The notes beneath the pieces are model-generated. The model made no database searches. It was not told the origin of the DNA and saw only the letters and a program-made list of their open reading frames with translations. A stretch of 64,000 nucleotides of DNA from Deltaproteobacteria bacterium (GTDB taxonomy: Bacteria > Desulfobacterota > Desulfobacteria > Desulfobacterales > Desulfobacteraceae), in contig JAADHV010000110.1 of assembly GCA_013151635.1 (NCBI GenBank), positions 62,001-126,000 of the forward strand, given 5' to 3'. The position numbers and the translations under genes were made by a program. Below, one piece after another: positions 17,372-27,083 of the stretch (its first letter is position 1; each line of letters starts with the position of its first letter).

Positions 17372-20272
17372 ATGTCACTTCGTATCAACACCAATGTGGC
17401 TGCATTAAATGCCCACAGAAACATGCTCAACAATGACAATAAGCTTTCATCATCTCTTGAACGTCTTTCTACAGGCCTTCGTATCAACAAGGCTGCGGAT
17501 GATGCTTCAGGCATGTCAATTGCCGACGCGCTCAGGGCTCAACACCTTGGTATCGGACAGGCTATTCGTAATGCAAACGATGGAATCTCTATTGTGCAGA
17601 CCGCTGATGGTGCCCTGCAGGAATCCATCAACATTATCAACACTATTAAAACCAAGGCCATTCAGGCTGCATCAGATGGACAGACATCCGTTACAAGGAC
17701 TGTAATTCAAAATGACATCAACAAACTTATGGAAGAGCTTTCAACCATTGCCAAGACGACATCTTACAATGGACAGAAACTTCTTTCAGGTGCATTTACA
17801 AACAAAGCAATCCAGATTGGAGCCTTTGCCAATGAGACGGCAAACCTATCCATAGGATCGACTGAAGCCACCAAGATGGGTCATATCACCCAGGCTAACC
17901 TGTCCCTTGCCAGTGCAAGCGGAGGAGAGGTCCAGCTGACCATTACAAGCTCCATTACCGGGGAACAGCTCACGTTAAATAAGATTGATATCCAGAGCAA
18001 CAACAGCGCCACCAACGGTATGGGTGCTCTTGCCGATGAGGTCAACCGGTATTCCGCATTAACCGGTATCAAAGCGACAGCAGTGATCAATACGACTTCA
18101 ACCACTGCAATAGCTGCCGGAACAACCGGAAGTGGTTTTGCCATAAACGGCATAAATATCGGGGCCATCACCACCCAGACAAACGATTCTGATGGTGCGC
18201 TTGTCTCTGCCATTAACGGGAAAACTGCAGAACATGGCGTTACGGCTGCAATCAACAATGACGGTACATTAAAGTTGACCTCATCAGATGGACGATCAAT
18301 TGCGGTTACAGGATCCATATCAGATGTTTTCGGCTCAACTGCGTCCCAGATGTCAACCCAGGGATACCTTGCCCTTTCTCAAAAAGGCGTAAGCCAGTTC
18401 CAGATCAATGGTATCGGCGCAGGTGCAACCGGTGCCAACTTTACCATCAGTTCAGATGTAACAACTGTTGATGATTCTGTTCTTGCTTCAGGTTCAACTA
18501 TAAAAACCGGTTCAAAGCTTACAAGCGGAACCATTATCGGTGGAGATATGCTGGTGGAATCTTCCATTGCATCCACTTCACTTGATTATGACCTTAAGGC
18601 CGGAACCACACTTTATTATTCCACCCAGGTCGCTAAAGGAACAGAACTTGGCGGTTCTGTAACCGTAGGCGGTGATGTAAATACCACTGCAGGCGGTACA
18701 GCTATTGAACAGGACATGCTGGTTACTTCAGGCAGCACGCTTGAAGCAGGAAGCGTTCTTGGCCTTGGCACAGTTGTAACAACAGCGTTTTCATCTTCTG
18801 CCAGCGGCAGCGTAGTGAATTACTCTGTCGGGGACACCCTGACCTCGGCTGTGACACTGTCTGCCGACCTTACTGCGGGTTCCAATATGACCCTGAAATA
18901 CAATGCAACAAGCAGCCAGAACACGGTCATCCATTCCGGAACTATCCTTGCTTCAGGCACCCAGTTAGGAGTAGAGCTTGAAATCGGAAAAACATATGAC
19001 AGCGGCGCAGCGAACCAGCAAATCACTACTGCAGCCACAACCACATCTGATGTTTACCTGACGAGTAACCTGGTGATGGATTCAAGCGGTGCCGGTACAG
19101 TAAAGGCCGGAAGCCTACTGGTAGATAATTCAGAGCTTATTCTTGCCTCGGATGCTTCAGGAACCATGACCTGGACCGGTCCAACTCTTATTACGGATTC
19201 AGGAACCCTTGAATATGGAGATACAGTAAATCGTGGCCAGATATACACATTGAGCGGGGATCAGGTTGTCTCGGGTGATATTGAGCTCGAAATAACTGGC
19301 ACGACAGGTAGTAATACCATAGGAAGCGGTTCAATCCTTCAGGATGGCTTCACAATGTTAGGTCAGGCTTCAGGCGGAACAGGTGAGCTTGCAACACTTT
19401 CCACAGCTACTTTGTCAAATGACATGACCCTGAAAGCAGGATCTGAACTTGCAACCGGGAGCAAACTGCTTTCCGGGAGCACACTTGGGGATGCAACCTA
19501 TGTCATGGGAGGCAGCATTTCTTCTTCCGGCACTGACATCACAACCTATGCCAGAACAGAACTGAAAGCCAATTCACTGCTCCAGGCCAACAGTATTCTT
19601 GCAGAGGGCTCCACAGTAGGTGGTTCAACTACGGTTAAAACCCGTACATCCCTGGCAAGTGATATGACCTTGAGTGTCGGCTCTATCCTAACCTCAGAAA
19701 CCGTGCTTAAACAGGGTACTACCATTAACCAGAACATGACTCTTTATGATGCATCATCAGGCAATGGAACAAAGTACACCCTGAGCGCAGGTGATGTCCT
19801 GACCCAGGATATGTGGGTGAATACTGATTCAGGCAGTGCTACAATAACCCTGTCAGCTGAAATGACACTGAAAAAAGACAGCTATATCGGAACCAGCGCA
19901 ACATTGGCTATCAACACGGTAAACGCAGGTACTGTCGGGTTAAGCAGCACGACTTCCTATAGACTCTCAGACCTGAATGTTCTGACCCAGGAAGGTGCCC
20001 AGAGAGCAATTGATATTGCCGAGGCAACACTTTCAGATCTCGACAAAACCAGGAGTGGACTCGGTTCTGTCCAGAATCAGCTGGTATCAACAATCTCCAA
20101 CCTTTCTGTTACCAAAACCAATATTCAGGCATCAGAATCTGCAATCAGGGATGTTGACTTTGCCGAAGAAGCATCCACATTCTCAAAACTGCAACTTCTT
20201 GCCCAGACAGGCTCTTATGCGCTTGCCCAGGCAAATGCTGCATCCAATAACCTTCTTAGCTTGCTTAAGTAA
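17372..20272 (+). CDS. fliC: Flagellin, giant (966 aa), first copy
   Basis: 966 residues, about twice to three times the usual length. Residues 1-165 are the conserved D0/D1 helices (RINTNVAALNAHRNM; GLRINKAADDASGMSIA; IRNANDGISIVQTADGAL), and the last 85 residues form the matching C-terminal helices ending in LLSLLK. Between them is a Ser/Thr/Gly-rich region: a flagellin_IN-like part (AINGINIGAI) and then many short repeats such as DMTLKAGSELATGSKLLSGS that look like a beta-solenoid. No HExxH protease motif is present. It is expressed from a sigma-28 promoter with a perfect AAGGAGG ribosome site, exported by the type III apparatus, and is a likely target of legionaminic acid O-glycosylation. 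Confidence 0.93.
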   Translation: MSLRINTNVAALNAHRNMLNNDNKLSSSLERLSTGLRINKAADDASGMSIADALRAQHLGIGQAIRNANDGISIVQTADGALQESINIINTIKTKAIQAASDGQTSVTRTVIQNDINKLMEELSTIAKTTSYNGQKLLSGAFTNKAIQIGAFANETANLSIGSTEATKMGHITQANLSLASASGGEVQLTITSSITGEQLTLNKIDIQSNNSATNGMGALADEVNRYSALTGIKATAVINTTSTTAIAAGTTGSGFAINGINIGAITTQTNDSDGALVSAINGKTAEHGVTAAINNDGTLKLTSSDGRSIAVTGSISDVFGSTASQMSTQGYLALSQKGVSQFQINGIGAGATGANFTISSDVTTVDDSVLASGSTIKTGSKLTSGTIIGGDMLVESSIASTSLDYDLKAGTTLYYSTQVAKGTELGGSVTVGGDVNTTAGGTAIEQDMLVTSGSTLEAGSVLGLGTVVTTAFSSSASGSVVNYSVGDTLTSAVTLSADLTAGSNMTLKYNATSSQNTVIHSGTILASGTQLGVELEIGKTYDSGAANQQITTAATTTSDVYLTSNLVMDSSGAGTVKAGSLLVDNSELILASDASGTMTWTGPTLITDSGTLEYGDTVNRGQIYTLSGDQVVSGDIELEITGTTGSNTIGSGSILQDGFTMLGQASGGTGELATLSTATLSNDMTLKAGSELATGSKLLSGSTLGDATYVMGGSISSSGTDITTYARTELKANSLLQANSILAEGSTVGGSTTVKTRTSLASDMTLSVGSILTSETVLKQGTTINQNMTLYDASSGNGTKYTLSAGDVLTQDMWVNTDSGSATITLSAEMTLKKDSYIGTSATLAINTVNAGTVGLSSTTSYRLSDLNVLTQEGAQRAIDIAEATLSDLDKTRSGLGSVQNQLVSTISNLSVTKTNIQASESAIRDVDFAEEASTFSKLQLLAQTGSYALAQANAASNNLLSLLK

Positions 20273-20300
20273 CAGCTTAAGGATTTAACACTGAACCCTG

Positions 20301-20332
20301 CCCTGGGAAGAGATTCTTCCCAGGGTTTTTTT
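20301..20332 (+). terminator. Intrinsic terminator after the first flagellin
   Basis: CCCTGGGAAGA (20301-20311) pairs perfectly with TCTTCCCAGGG (20315-20325) around a three-base loop, followed by seven T residues (20326-20332). This separates transcription of the two flagellins. Confidence 0.93.
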
Positions 20333-20473
20333 ATGGGGGAAAAAATTTCCTTCTTTCCAGGAACTTACAGGAAAAAACCTCTCCTTTTACAAATTATTCC
20401 TTTTTATCCATCTCTTCTATTTAACACTATAACCAACTGAAATCACAGTGATTATGCCGCAAGTCCTCCCTTG

Positions 20474-20488
20474 TGGCACAATATTTGC
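20474..20488 (+). promoter_or_regulatory. Sigma-54 promoter of the second flagellin
   Basis: TGGCACAATATTTGC has the GG and GC doublets exactly ten bases apart and matches TGGCAC-N5-TTGC completely. Transcription would start near 20500. The upstream paralogue instead uses sigma-28. Confidence 0.88.
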
Positions 20489-20587
20489 CCCAAAACATTA
20501 CAAATAAGAATTTAAGTGCTCAAGCATTTCTTTGAGGCTTTTGGGAAACATGGAAAAAGGATTTACAATTTCAGGGAGGAAGAGGCA

Positions 20588-23488
20588 ATGACTTTAAAAA
20601 TAAACACCAACATCGCAGCATTGAATGCCCACAGGAGCATGCTTAAAAATGACAGCATATTAGGGGATTCACTGGAACGACTTTCCACAGGACTTCGAAT
20701 CAACAAGGCAGCCGATGACTCATCCGGAATGGCAATAGCTGACTCCTTAAAGGCCCAATCCCTTGGGATAGGGCAGGCAATCAGAAATGCAAATGACGGA
20801 ATCTCCATGGTACAGACTGCAGACGGTGCATTACAAGAGTCTATCAATATCATTAATACCATAAAAACAAAAGCTATCCAGGCTGGATCAGACGGACAGA
20901 CTACCGGTACAAGAAGAGCCATACAAAACGATATCGACAAGCTTTTAAAAGAGCTGGATGCCATAGCAAAAACGACTTCCTTTAACGGACAAAAGCTTTT
21001 ATCCGGCTCCTTTACCAACAAAGCCATCCAGATCGGGGCATTTGCCAACGAAACAGCCAATATCTCAATCGGATCATCCGAGGCCAATAAGGTAGGGCAT
21101 ATCTCCCAGGCGGATTTAAGCCTTGCAGGAAATAACGGGGGAGAAGTCCAGCTGACCATCACAAGTTCCATTACCGGTGAGAAATTAACATTAAACACAA
21201 TCGACATTCAATATAACAATAAAAAGGAGAACGGTATTGGTGCACTTGCAGACGAAGTAAACAGGTATACTTCCATTACAGGCATCAGCGCAAAATCCGT
21301 TACCGAAGCCACCACCATCTCTTCCATAAAGGCTGGCACAACAGGCTGGGATTTTGCGATCAACGGCATAACCATTGGTGCTATTCCCGTTGAGGCAAAT
21401 GATTACTCAGGTTCTCTTGTTAATGCAATAAACAGCAAATCCGCTGAATCAGGAGTGGAAGCCTTTCTGACTATTGATGGAAAACTGACCATGAAATCCA
21501 TTGACGGAAGGGCCATAAAGGTAACAGGGTCCATAACTGACGTAATGGGAAGCACGTCCGGCCAAATGTCTGCCCTGGGATATTTAAAACTGACCCAGAG
21601 TGGTGTCAGCCAGTTTCAGATCAATGGAATAGGGGCTGGTGCAACAGGCGGAGATATAACCATTTCAGGAGACCTGGAAACTGTAGAGGATTCTGTCATT
21701 GCTTCTGGTTCAACCATAAAGACAGGCTCCAAGTTAGCCTCGGGTTCCATTCTAGGCGGGGACATGCTTGTTGAATCAAGTATCGGATCGACCCAGATGG
21801 ATTATAGCCTTAAATCAGGTTCAACACTTTATGCTACAACCCAGATAGCCAAGGGTACGGAACTCGGCGGAGCAATCACTGTAGGAGGAGACACCATTGC
21901 CAGCAGCTCCACCGGGACAACTTCCCTTGAAGAAGATATGCTGATCACCGCAGGGACCACACTTGAAAAATTTACGACTTTAGGAAAAGGGACTGTTGTA
22001 ACAACAGCTTTTACATCATCAGCATCAGGCTCTGTAGTCACCTATAATGTAGGAAACACATTGACATCATCTGTCCTTTTAACGCGCGATGTAACTGTAA
22101 ACGCCAGTATGACGCTTAAATACAGCAGTACGGCTGCTGATAATTCAAAAATCAAGGCAGGCTCCATTCTTGCAAACGGCTCCCATCTGGGGGCAGAATT
22201 TGAAATCGGGAAAAATTATAATTCAAATGCAGCAAATGTTCAAGTGACAACCGGGGTTGCCACAACCACTGATATTTATCTTACGGCTTCATTGACAGGA
22301 AGTACAGTGGGGGGAGCCACGATAAAAGCCGGGAGCCTCCTTGCTGATAATACCGCCCTTATTCTTGCCTCTGATTCAACAGGGACCATGAGCTGGACCG
22401 GCCCCACATTAATCACGGACTCCGGCACTATTGAGTATGGGGATACTGTGCAGAGAGGCCAGGTTTATACACTGTCCGGCGACCAGGTCCTGTCCGGGGA
22501 TCTTGTTACAGAGGTCAATGGCGGTACCACTTATGATTCCTACAATATTACCAGCGGTTCTGTCCTTGTGACAGGGTTCAACGCTATTGATCTCACATCA
22601 GGCGGTACAGGTGAGACAGCCACACTGACATCTTCGACAATGGCAGATGATATGACCCTGAAAGCCGGTTCGGAGTTAGCCGCATCAAGCAAGCTTCTGG
22701 CCGGCAGTGAACTTGGAAACAACACCTATGTCATGGGCGGCTCCCTTTCTTCTTCTGCCACGGATATTACAACTTATGCCAGGACTGAACTGAAAAGCGG
22801 CTCAAAAATAGAAAGCGGGAGTATCCTGGCGGAAGGCTCTACCATTGGCGGCTCCATAACCCTGGCCTCCCTGAAACAGCTTGACTCAGACATGAGCGTA
22901 ACTGCAGGCACTTTGCTCGCAGCTAACACAATCCTTAAGGCCGGGACTGTCCTTACCCAGGACATGACCCTCAACAGTGCCACAAGTGGCGCATCTGCCA
23001 CTGAGATTGAAGTCAAAGCAGGGGACGTTTTAACTACTGATCTTTATGTTGATGCCGATACCACACTGTCCGAAGATATGATGCTTGCATCAAAAAGTAC
23101 CCTGGAAGCCGGGACCATTCTTGCTGTTAATACTTCAAATGCCGGTACTGTTGGATTGAGCGACACGACAACTTATCGACTTGCTGATGTTTCCGTGCTT
23201 GACCAGGAGCATGCCCAACGGGCGATCAGCATAGCAGATTCAGCCTTAAAGGGGCTTGATGATGTTCGAAGCAATCTTGGCTCCGTGCAGAATCAACTGG
23301 CTTCAACCATCTCAAATCTTTCTGTGACAAAAACCAATATCCAGGCCTCCGAATCTTCGATAAGGGATGTTGATTTTGCAGAGGAATCAATGATTTTCTC
23401 AAAGATGCAGCTTCTTGCCCAGACCAGTTCATATGCACTGGCCCAGGCCAATGCATCAGCTAAGAATGTCATGAACCTCTTGCAATAA
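20588..23488 (+). CDS. fliC: Flagellin, giant (966 aa), second copy
   Basis: 966 residues, the same length as the first copy. The start at 20588 follows GGGAGGAAGAGGCA and aligns with the paralogue (KINTNIAALNAHRSM); the ATG at 20516 would add 24 unrelated residues. Conserved D0/D1 helices frame a central repeat-rich region that parallels the first flagellin segment by segment (AINGITIGAI; DMTLKAGSELAASSKLLAGS), with small compensating insertions and deletions. The C-terminus ends VMNLLQ rather than LLSLLK. It is likely a minor or differently timed filament subunit because its promoter is sigma-54 type, as for hook-stage genes. Confidence 0.93.
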   Translation: MTLKINTNIAALNAHRSMLKNDSILGDSLERLSTGLRINKAADDSSGMAIADSLKAQSLGIGQAIRNANDGISMVQTADGALQESINIINTIKTKAIQAGSDGQTTGTRRAIQNDIDKLLKELDAIAKTTSFNGQKLLSGSFTNKAIQIGAFANETANISIGSSEANKVGHISQADLSLAGNNGGEVQLTITSSITGEKLTLNTIDIQYNNKKENGIGALADEVNRYTSITGISAKSVTEATTISSIKAGTTGWDFAINGITIGAIPVEANDYSGSLVNAINSKSAESGVEAFLTIDGKLTMKSIDGRAIKVTGSITDVMGSTSGQMSALGYLKLTQSGVSQFQINGIGAGATGGDITISGDLETVEDSVIASGSTIKTGSKLASGSILGGDMLVESSIGSTQMDYSLKSGSTLYATTQIAKGTELGGAITVGGDTIASSSTGTTSLEEDMLITAGTTLEKFTTLGKGTVVTTAFTSSASGSVVTYNVGNTLTSSVLLTRDVTVNASMTLKYSSTAADNSKIKAGSILANGSHLGAEFEIGKNYNSNAANVQVTTGVATTTDIYLTASLTGSTVGGATIKAGSLLADNTALILASDSTGTMSWTGPTLITDSGTIEYGDTVQRGQVYTLSGDQVLSGDLVTEVNGGTTYDSYNITSGSVLVTGFNAIDLTSGGTGETATLTSSTMADDMTLKAGSELAASSKLLAGSELGNNTYVMGGSLSSSATDITTYARTELKSGSKIESGSILAEGSTIGGSITLASLKQLDSDMSVTAGTLLAANTILKAGTVLTQDMTLNSATSGASATEIEVKAGDVLTTDLYVDADTTLSEDMMLASKSTLEAGTILAVNTSNAGTVGLSDTTTYRLADVSVLDQEHAQRAISIADSALKGLDDVRSNLGSVQNQLASTISNLSVTKTNIQASESSIRDVDFAEESMIFSKMQLLAQTSSYALAQANASAKNVMNLLQ

Positions 23489-23522
23489 TTTAAAAAGCCG
23501 GCTTAAACCATGTGTTGAATAC

Positions 23523-23558
23523 AGCGCTCCAGGGAAATGGAAAATCCCGAGGAGCGCT
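23523..23558 (+). terminator. Hairpin after the second flagellin
   Basis: AGCGCTCC (23523-23530) pairs with GGAGCGCT (23551-23558), with an inner GGGA/TCCC pair. TATTGTTTAT follows, so the T-run is interrupted; still a good terminator candidate. Confidence 0.7.
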
Positions 23559-23574
23559 TATTGTTTATATTACC

Positions 23575-23602
23575 TTAAGTTTTGAATACAGGCCGTCGAT
23601 TA
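23575..23602 (+). promoter_or_regulatory. Candidate sigma-28 promoter of fliD operon
   Basis: TTAAGTTT (23575-23582) matches the FliA -35 element at seven of eight positions and GTCGATTA (23595-23602) the -10 element at six of eight. The spacer is 12 bases instead of 11, so it may be weaker than the flagellin promoter. Confidence 0.55.
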
Positions 23603-23638
23603 GTATATTAACTTCAAGTATATGAACGGAGCAATGAA

Positions 23639-25729
23639 ATGGCAACAGGAACCATAACATCTTTAGGAATAGGATCAAGCCTTGACCTTCAGGGTATCCT
23701 TGACAGCTTGAAAAAGGCTGATGAGACTTCCATAGATTTGAAAAAAACCGACAAAACAAATCTTGAAGCAACAAAGAATGAATTCAATACCATAAACGCT
23801 AAATTTTTGTCAATGAAATCAAATGCCCTGGCACTTTCCTTAAGCTCAAATTTCCTTGACAGGTCAACATCCGTATCCTCATCTACTGTCCTGAGTGCAA
23901 CGGTTGCGGACGGTACGGATACCGGGGCTTACTCCGCAACGGTAAACCGCCTGACCACAAGCAGCTCATTTAAATCAACTGGCAAAGCTGCAACAACCTA
24001 TTCCGTTAATGTGCCGACTGTCCAGAAATCAGCCAATGGATTTGCAGATACCAATGCCGCCATTGTCCTGGCCCAGGATGAAGTCATGACCATGACTTAC
24101 GGTTATGGCACCAACAGAAAAACCATCAGCATTACCGGCGGTTCAGGCGGATCAACATTAGATGACATTGTTACACTCATTGCTAACGATTCTGAAAATG
24201 TAAATGGTGCCAGCACTTATCTAACTGCAACAACTTACCAGGACGCTGCAACAAGCGAATACCACCTTCAAATTGCCCCAACCTCAGGGGGTACTGGTGA
24301 GGACAACAGGGTTATGGTCACATATCCTCCCGCAACAACCGGATTTTCTGCTGATGCGGCGACTTTTTCCTACACAATGGGAAGTTCTGATGTTATTTCT
24401 TTATCAGTAACAGCAGATACAAGCCTTGCGGCCCTAGTCACACAAATCAATGACGATACTAACAACCCGGGTGTAACAGCTTCGATTATTAATATAGGTT
24501 CAGGCGACTCTCCCTATCAATTGCTTTTAAGTGCGGATGCAGCGGGTGAAGCATCGAGGATTACAGTCACAAGCCAATTGACCGACCTTGCCATGACAGA
24601 AGTTAATGGCTCAAGTTTTACCATGGAGAGTAATGCCACCCTGTCTTTTACCAACCCTATAATCATACGTGCGTCTGACTCCAATACTGACATTGTTTTT
24701 CAGGAAGACAACGGCAGTGGATACACTTCAGACATTACGGCGACTATTGCAGACGGCGTTTATCAAACCGGAAGCGAACTTGCAGCAGCCGTTGCAGCAG
24801 CCCTTGAAGCAGCATCAGCTTCAAACGGCAACAGTAAGGATTATATTGTTTCATTTAACTCAAACACCAGCAAACTTGAAATCCAGGAAGCAGGAACACT
24901 TACCAATCTTAAAATCAGATGGGACCAGGCAGCTTCAAGTGCAAGAGATGTCCTGGGATTTACAGATAACAAAGAAACCATCATCACCCCGGCTTCATCC
25001 TCTTTAAATGCTTCCATTACTATTGACGGAGTGGAATATCAACGCACAAAAAACACAGGGATAACAGATATCATCTCAGGTGCCACTATTTCACTTATAG
25101 GAGCCGGAACAGCAACCATTAATATAACCGAAGACACCTCTGCCATTAAGAATTATATAACATCACTTATTACCACCTTTAACGATATCATAACAGAAAT
25201 TGATGCCAATGATGACTATGATAAAGACACAGATACCTGGGGGACTCTTGCCAAGACACCATCCATCAGGAGCGCAAAAGATATTCTTCTCACACTTCTT
25301 GGAACTAAAATTAATGCAAACGATAATATTACAACATATTATGATCTTGGATTTGAAGCCAAAAAAGATGGCAGCGTGAGCCTTGACGAGTCAGTACTTG
25401 ACAGTAAAATCACATCCAATTTCTCGGATATTAAAACATTTTTCATAGGAACAACTGCAGGAACAGGGGTTACCGGTATGGGAGATCTTCTGAATGATCA
25501 GATCAAAGAAGATACCCAGTCCAACGGTTTGATGGACAGTGAGACAGATGCAATTGATGACAGAATCAAGCGGCTGGAAGATCAGATAAATGAAGAGAGC
25601 GACCGGCTTGACAAACGTTATGAAACAATGGCGCAGCAATTTGTTCAACTGGATTCTTATATGAGGCAAATGGAATCGCAGCAAAATTATGTCACCCAGA
25701 TTTTCAGTGCAACTGAAAAGAAAAAATAA
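23639..25729 (+). CDS. fliD: Flagellar filament cap protein (HAP2)
   Basis: 696 residues, larger than the usual 450-500. The N-terminus (ITSLGIGSSLDLQGILDSL) and the C-terminal part (TTYYDLGFEAKKDGSVSLDE, then a coiled-coil ending before MRQMESQQNYVTQIF) are typical FliD. The excess is in the outer domains; residues about 341-450 (DIVFQEDNGSGY to DVLGF) form a module that is also present three times in FlgL here. The cap sits at the filament tip and folds incoming flagellin. fliS follows after 12 bases. A GGAG ribosome site precedes the start. Confidence 0.92.
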   Translation: MATGTITSLGIGSSLDLQGILDSLKKADETSIDLKKTDKTNLEATKNEFNTINAKFLSMKSNALALSLSSNFLDRSTSVSSSTVLSATVADGTDTGAYSATVNRLTTSSSFKSTGKAATTYSVNVPTVQKSANGFADTNAAIVLAQDEVMTMTYGYGTNRKTISITGGSGGSTLDDIVTLIANDSENVNGASTYLTATTYQDAATSEYHLQIAPTSGGTGEDNRVMVTYPPATTGFSADAATFSYTMGSSDVISLSVTADTSLAALVTQINDDTNNPGVTASIINIGSGDSPYQLLLSADAAGEASRITVTSQLTDLAMTEVNGSSFTMESNATLSFTNPIIIRASDSNTDIVFQEDNGSGYTSDITATIADGVYQTGSELAAAVAAALEAASASNGNSKDYIVSFNSNTSKLEIQEAGTLTNLKIRWDQAASSARDVLGFTDNKETIITPASSSLNASITIDGVEYQRTKNTGITDIISGATISLIGAGTATINITEDTSAIKNYITSLITTFNDIITEIDANDDYDKDTDTWGTLAKTPSIRSAKDILLTLLGTKINANDNITTYYDLGFEAKKDGSVSLDESVLDSKITSNFSDIKTFFIGTTAGTGVTGMGDLLNDQIKEDTQSNGLMDSETDAIDDRIKRLEDQINEESDRLDKRYETMAQQFVQLDSYMRQMESQQNYVTQIFSATEKKK

Positions 25730-25741
25730 AGGATTTTTTTT

Positions 25742-26230
25742 ATGGTTCACGGCAACGCTTTTAATTCATACCAGAAAGCACAAGTATATGATGAAATGGA
25801 TCCTAAGAAAATTATTCTTCTGCTTTATGAAGGAGCTATCAAACGAATTGTCCTTGCCAGGGAGGGAATTAAAAATAAAAATGTAAAACAAAGAGGAGAA
25901 AATCTTGGCAAGGCCATTGCAATTATTGCCGAATTAAATGCCAGTCTTGACGAAAACATTAAAACCGAAGAAATTAATTTTTTAAAAGGCCTTTATGTGG
26001 CAATGCTGACAGAATTACCAAAAGTTTCTGTAACTGAGGATATTAAGACGCTTGACCGAGCCGAAAAATATTTAGTTGAACTTAAACGGATATGGGTTAC
26101 AACCGTAATAAATAATTCACATGGTAATCAGCAAAATAGGCCGGGTAATCAAAGTACACTTACAAATAAAAGTCAGAATAAATACATGAAAATCCGGCAG
26201 ACCTATCAAAGTGGCTCTATTGCAATTTAA
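25742..26230 (+). CDS. fliS: Flagellin export chaperone
   Basis: 162 residues. The first 125 match FliS: NAFNSYQKAQVYDEMDPKKI, LLLYEGAIKRI and a four-helix body; the last 35 residues are an Asn/Gln/Ser-rich tail beyond the normal length. FliS binds the C-terminal helix of flagellin in the cytoplasm to prevent early polymerisation and can interact with FliW and CsrA control. The gene follows fliD by 12 bases and overlaps the longest form of the next frame. Confidence 0.9.
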   Translation: MVHGNAFNSYQKAQVYDEMDPKKIILLLYEGAIKRIVLAREGIKNKNVKQRGENLGKAIAIIAELNASLDENIKTEEINFLKGLYVAMLTELPKVSVTEDIKTLDRAEKYLVELKRIWVTTVINNSHGNQQNRPGNQSTLTNKSQNKYMKIRQTYQSGSIAI

Positions 26231-26246
26231 TAATTTAAGGATCACT

Positions 26247-26654
26247 ATGGCAACCAAACAAAATATATCAAACCTAGAAACCTGCTTTAGCAGTTATGAA
26301 AAAATTCAGACCCAGCACCTTGGGATAATGAAATCAGCAAATTTGCCGGATCTGAATCTAATGACAGAAGAAAGGACAAATGCCTTTCAAATGCTAAAAA
26401 CAGCCCTTGAATCTTTTATGGAAAATGCAGGCATGCACTGCGGAACAGGCAGCATTCCCGAAATAAGCAGATATGAAGGCCGGCTTGAATCAATAATGGA
26501 ACTTGACGAAAAGATAAGAATTGAGATAACAAGACATAGTAATTGTCTTAAAACAAGTCTCAATCGCATGAAAAAGGGCAAAGTGGCTATGAACGGATAC
26601 AGGAATATCCGAATCAATTCTCAAAGCCCGCGAGTACTGAGCATGACTAGGTAA
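26247..26654 (+). CDS. FliT/FlgN-like export chaperone
   Basis: 135 residues from ATG 26247, which has AAGGA seven bases upstream; an earlier ATG at 26211 lies inside fliS. The protein is mostly helical. The ending RMKKGKVAMNGYR resembles the conserved tail of FlgN/FliT-type chaperones, and its place after fliD-fliS is the classic fliT position. It would escort FliD to the export gate. Sequence similarity is weak, so the call leans on position and helix pattern. Confidence 0.6.
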   Translation: MATKQNISNLETCFSSYEKIQTQHLGIMKSANLPDLNLMTEERTNAFQMLKTALESFMENAGMHCGTGSIPEISRYEGRLESIMELDEKIRIEITRHSNCLKTSLNRMKKGKVAMNGYRNIRINSQSPRVLSMTR

Positions 26655-26681
26655 AAAAACTGTTACAAGGAGGTAATAGCA

Positions 26682-27047
26682 ATGACCGTTTTAGGAAATA
26701 CACAAGCAAACATGGATGTGATGGGTGTAAGCAAGGCTCCTGTTTTAGGGAAAGCAGCAGGTGTGCCAAAAGAAGGGCCTCAAAGGCCTGATCTTTCAAA
26801 AGAGATCAAACCATCTGAAGTTTCGAGAAAAGATGTGGAAGGAATGGTTGAAACGCTTAAGGATTTAACAAAGACAATTCAGACCAAATTGGATTTCAGT
26901 GTTGATGAAAGTACCAATGATTTTGTTGTAAAAGTGATAGACAAGGACACAAATGAGGTAATAAAGCAGATTCCACCGGAGTCCTTACTGAAACTTCAGG
27001 AAAAAATGCAGGAATTGACAGGATTCCTGTTAAGCGACATTATTTAA
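26682..27047 (+). CDS. flaG: FlaG-family protein
   Basis: 121 residues. The C-terminal half has the FlaG signature: LDFSVDESTNDFVVKVIDKDTNEVIKQIPPE is represented by FSVDESTNDFVVKVID and then KQIPPESLLKLQEKM. The N-terminus is flexible. FlaG proteins influence filament length in several polar flagellates. The gene follows the fliT-like gene by 27 bases with AAGGAGG before its start and converges on fliW. Confidence 0.88.
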   Translation: MTVLGNTQANMDVMGVSKAPVLGKAAGVPKEGPQRPDLSKEIKPSEVSRKDVEGMVETLKDLTKTIQTKLDFSVDESTNDFVVKVIDKDTNEVIKQIPPESLLKLQEKMQELTGFLLSDII

Positions 27048-27083
27048 TTTGTGCTTACCTTTTTATTGCCTGATCTTAAATTA

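Larger units (their letters stand above)
20273..20587 (+). other. Intergenic region between the flagellins
   Basis: 315 bases holding the terminator of the first flagellin, the sigma-54 promoter of the second, and a leader of roughly 88 bases. The leader has several GGA motifs, including ACATGGA near 20550 and GGGAGGA just before the start, which could bind CsrA. No reading frame of note is seen. Confidence 0.7.

Noticed and set aside
17900-19900. Flagellin with an enzymatic (flagellinolysin-like) insert
   Set aside because: No HExxH or other protease motif in the central region of either flagellin.
20563-21207. 214-codon minus-strand frame antisense to the second flagellin
   Set aside because: It is a mirror of strongly biased flagellin codons; no ribosome site and no recognisable protein features.
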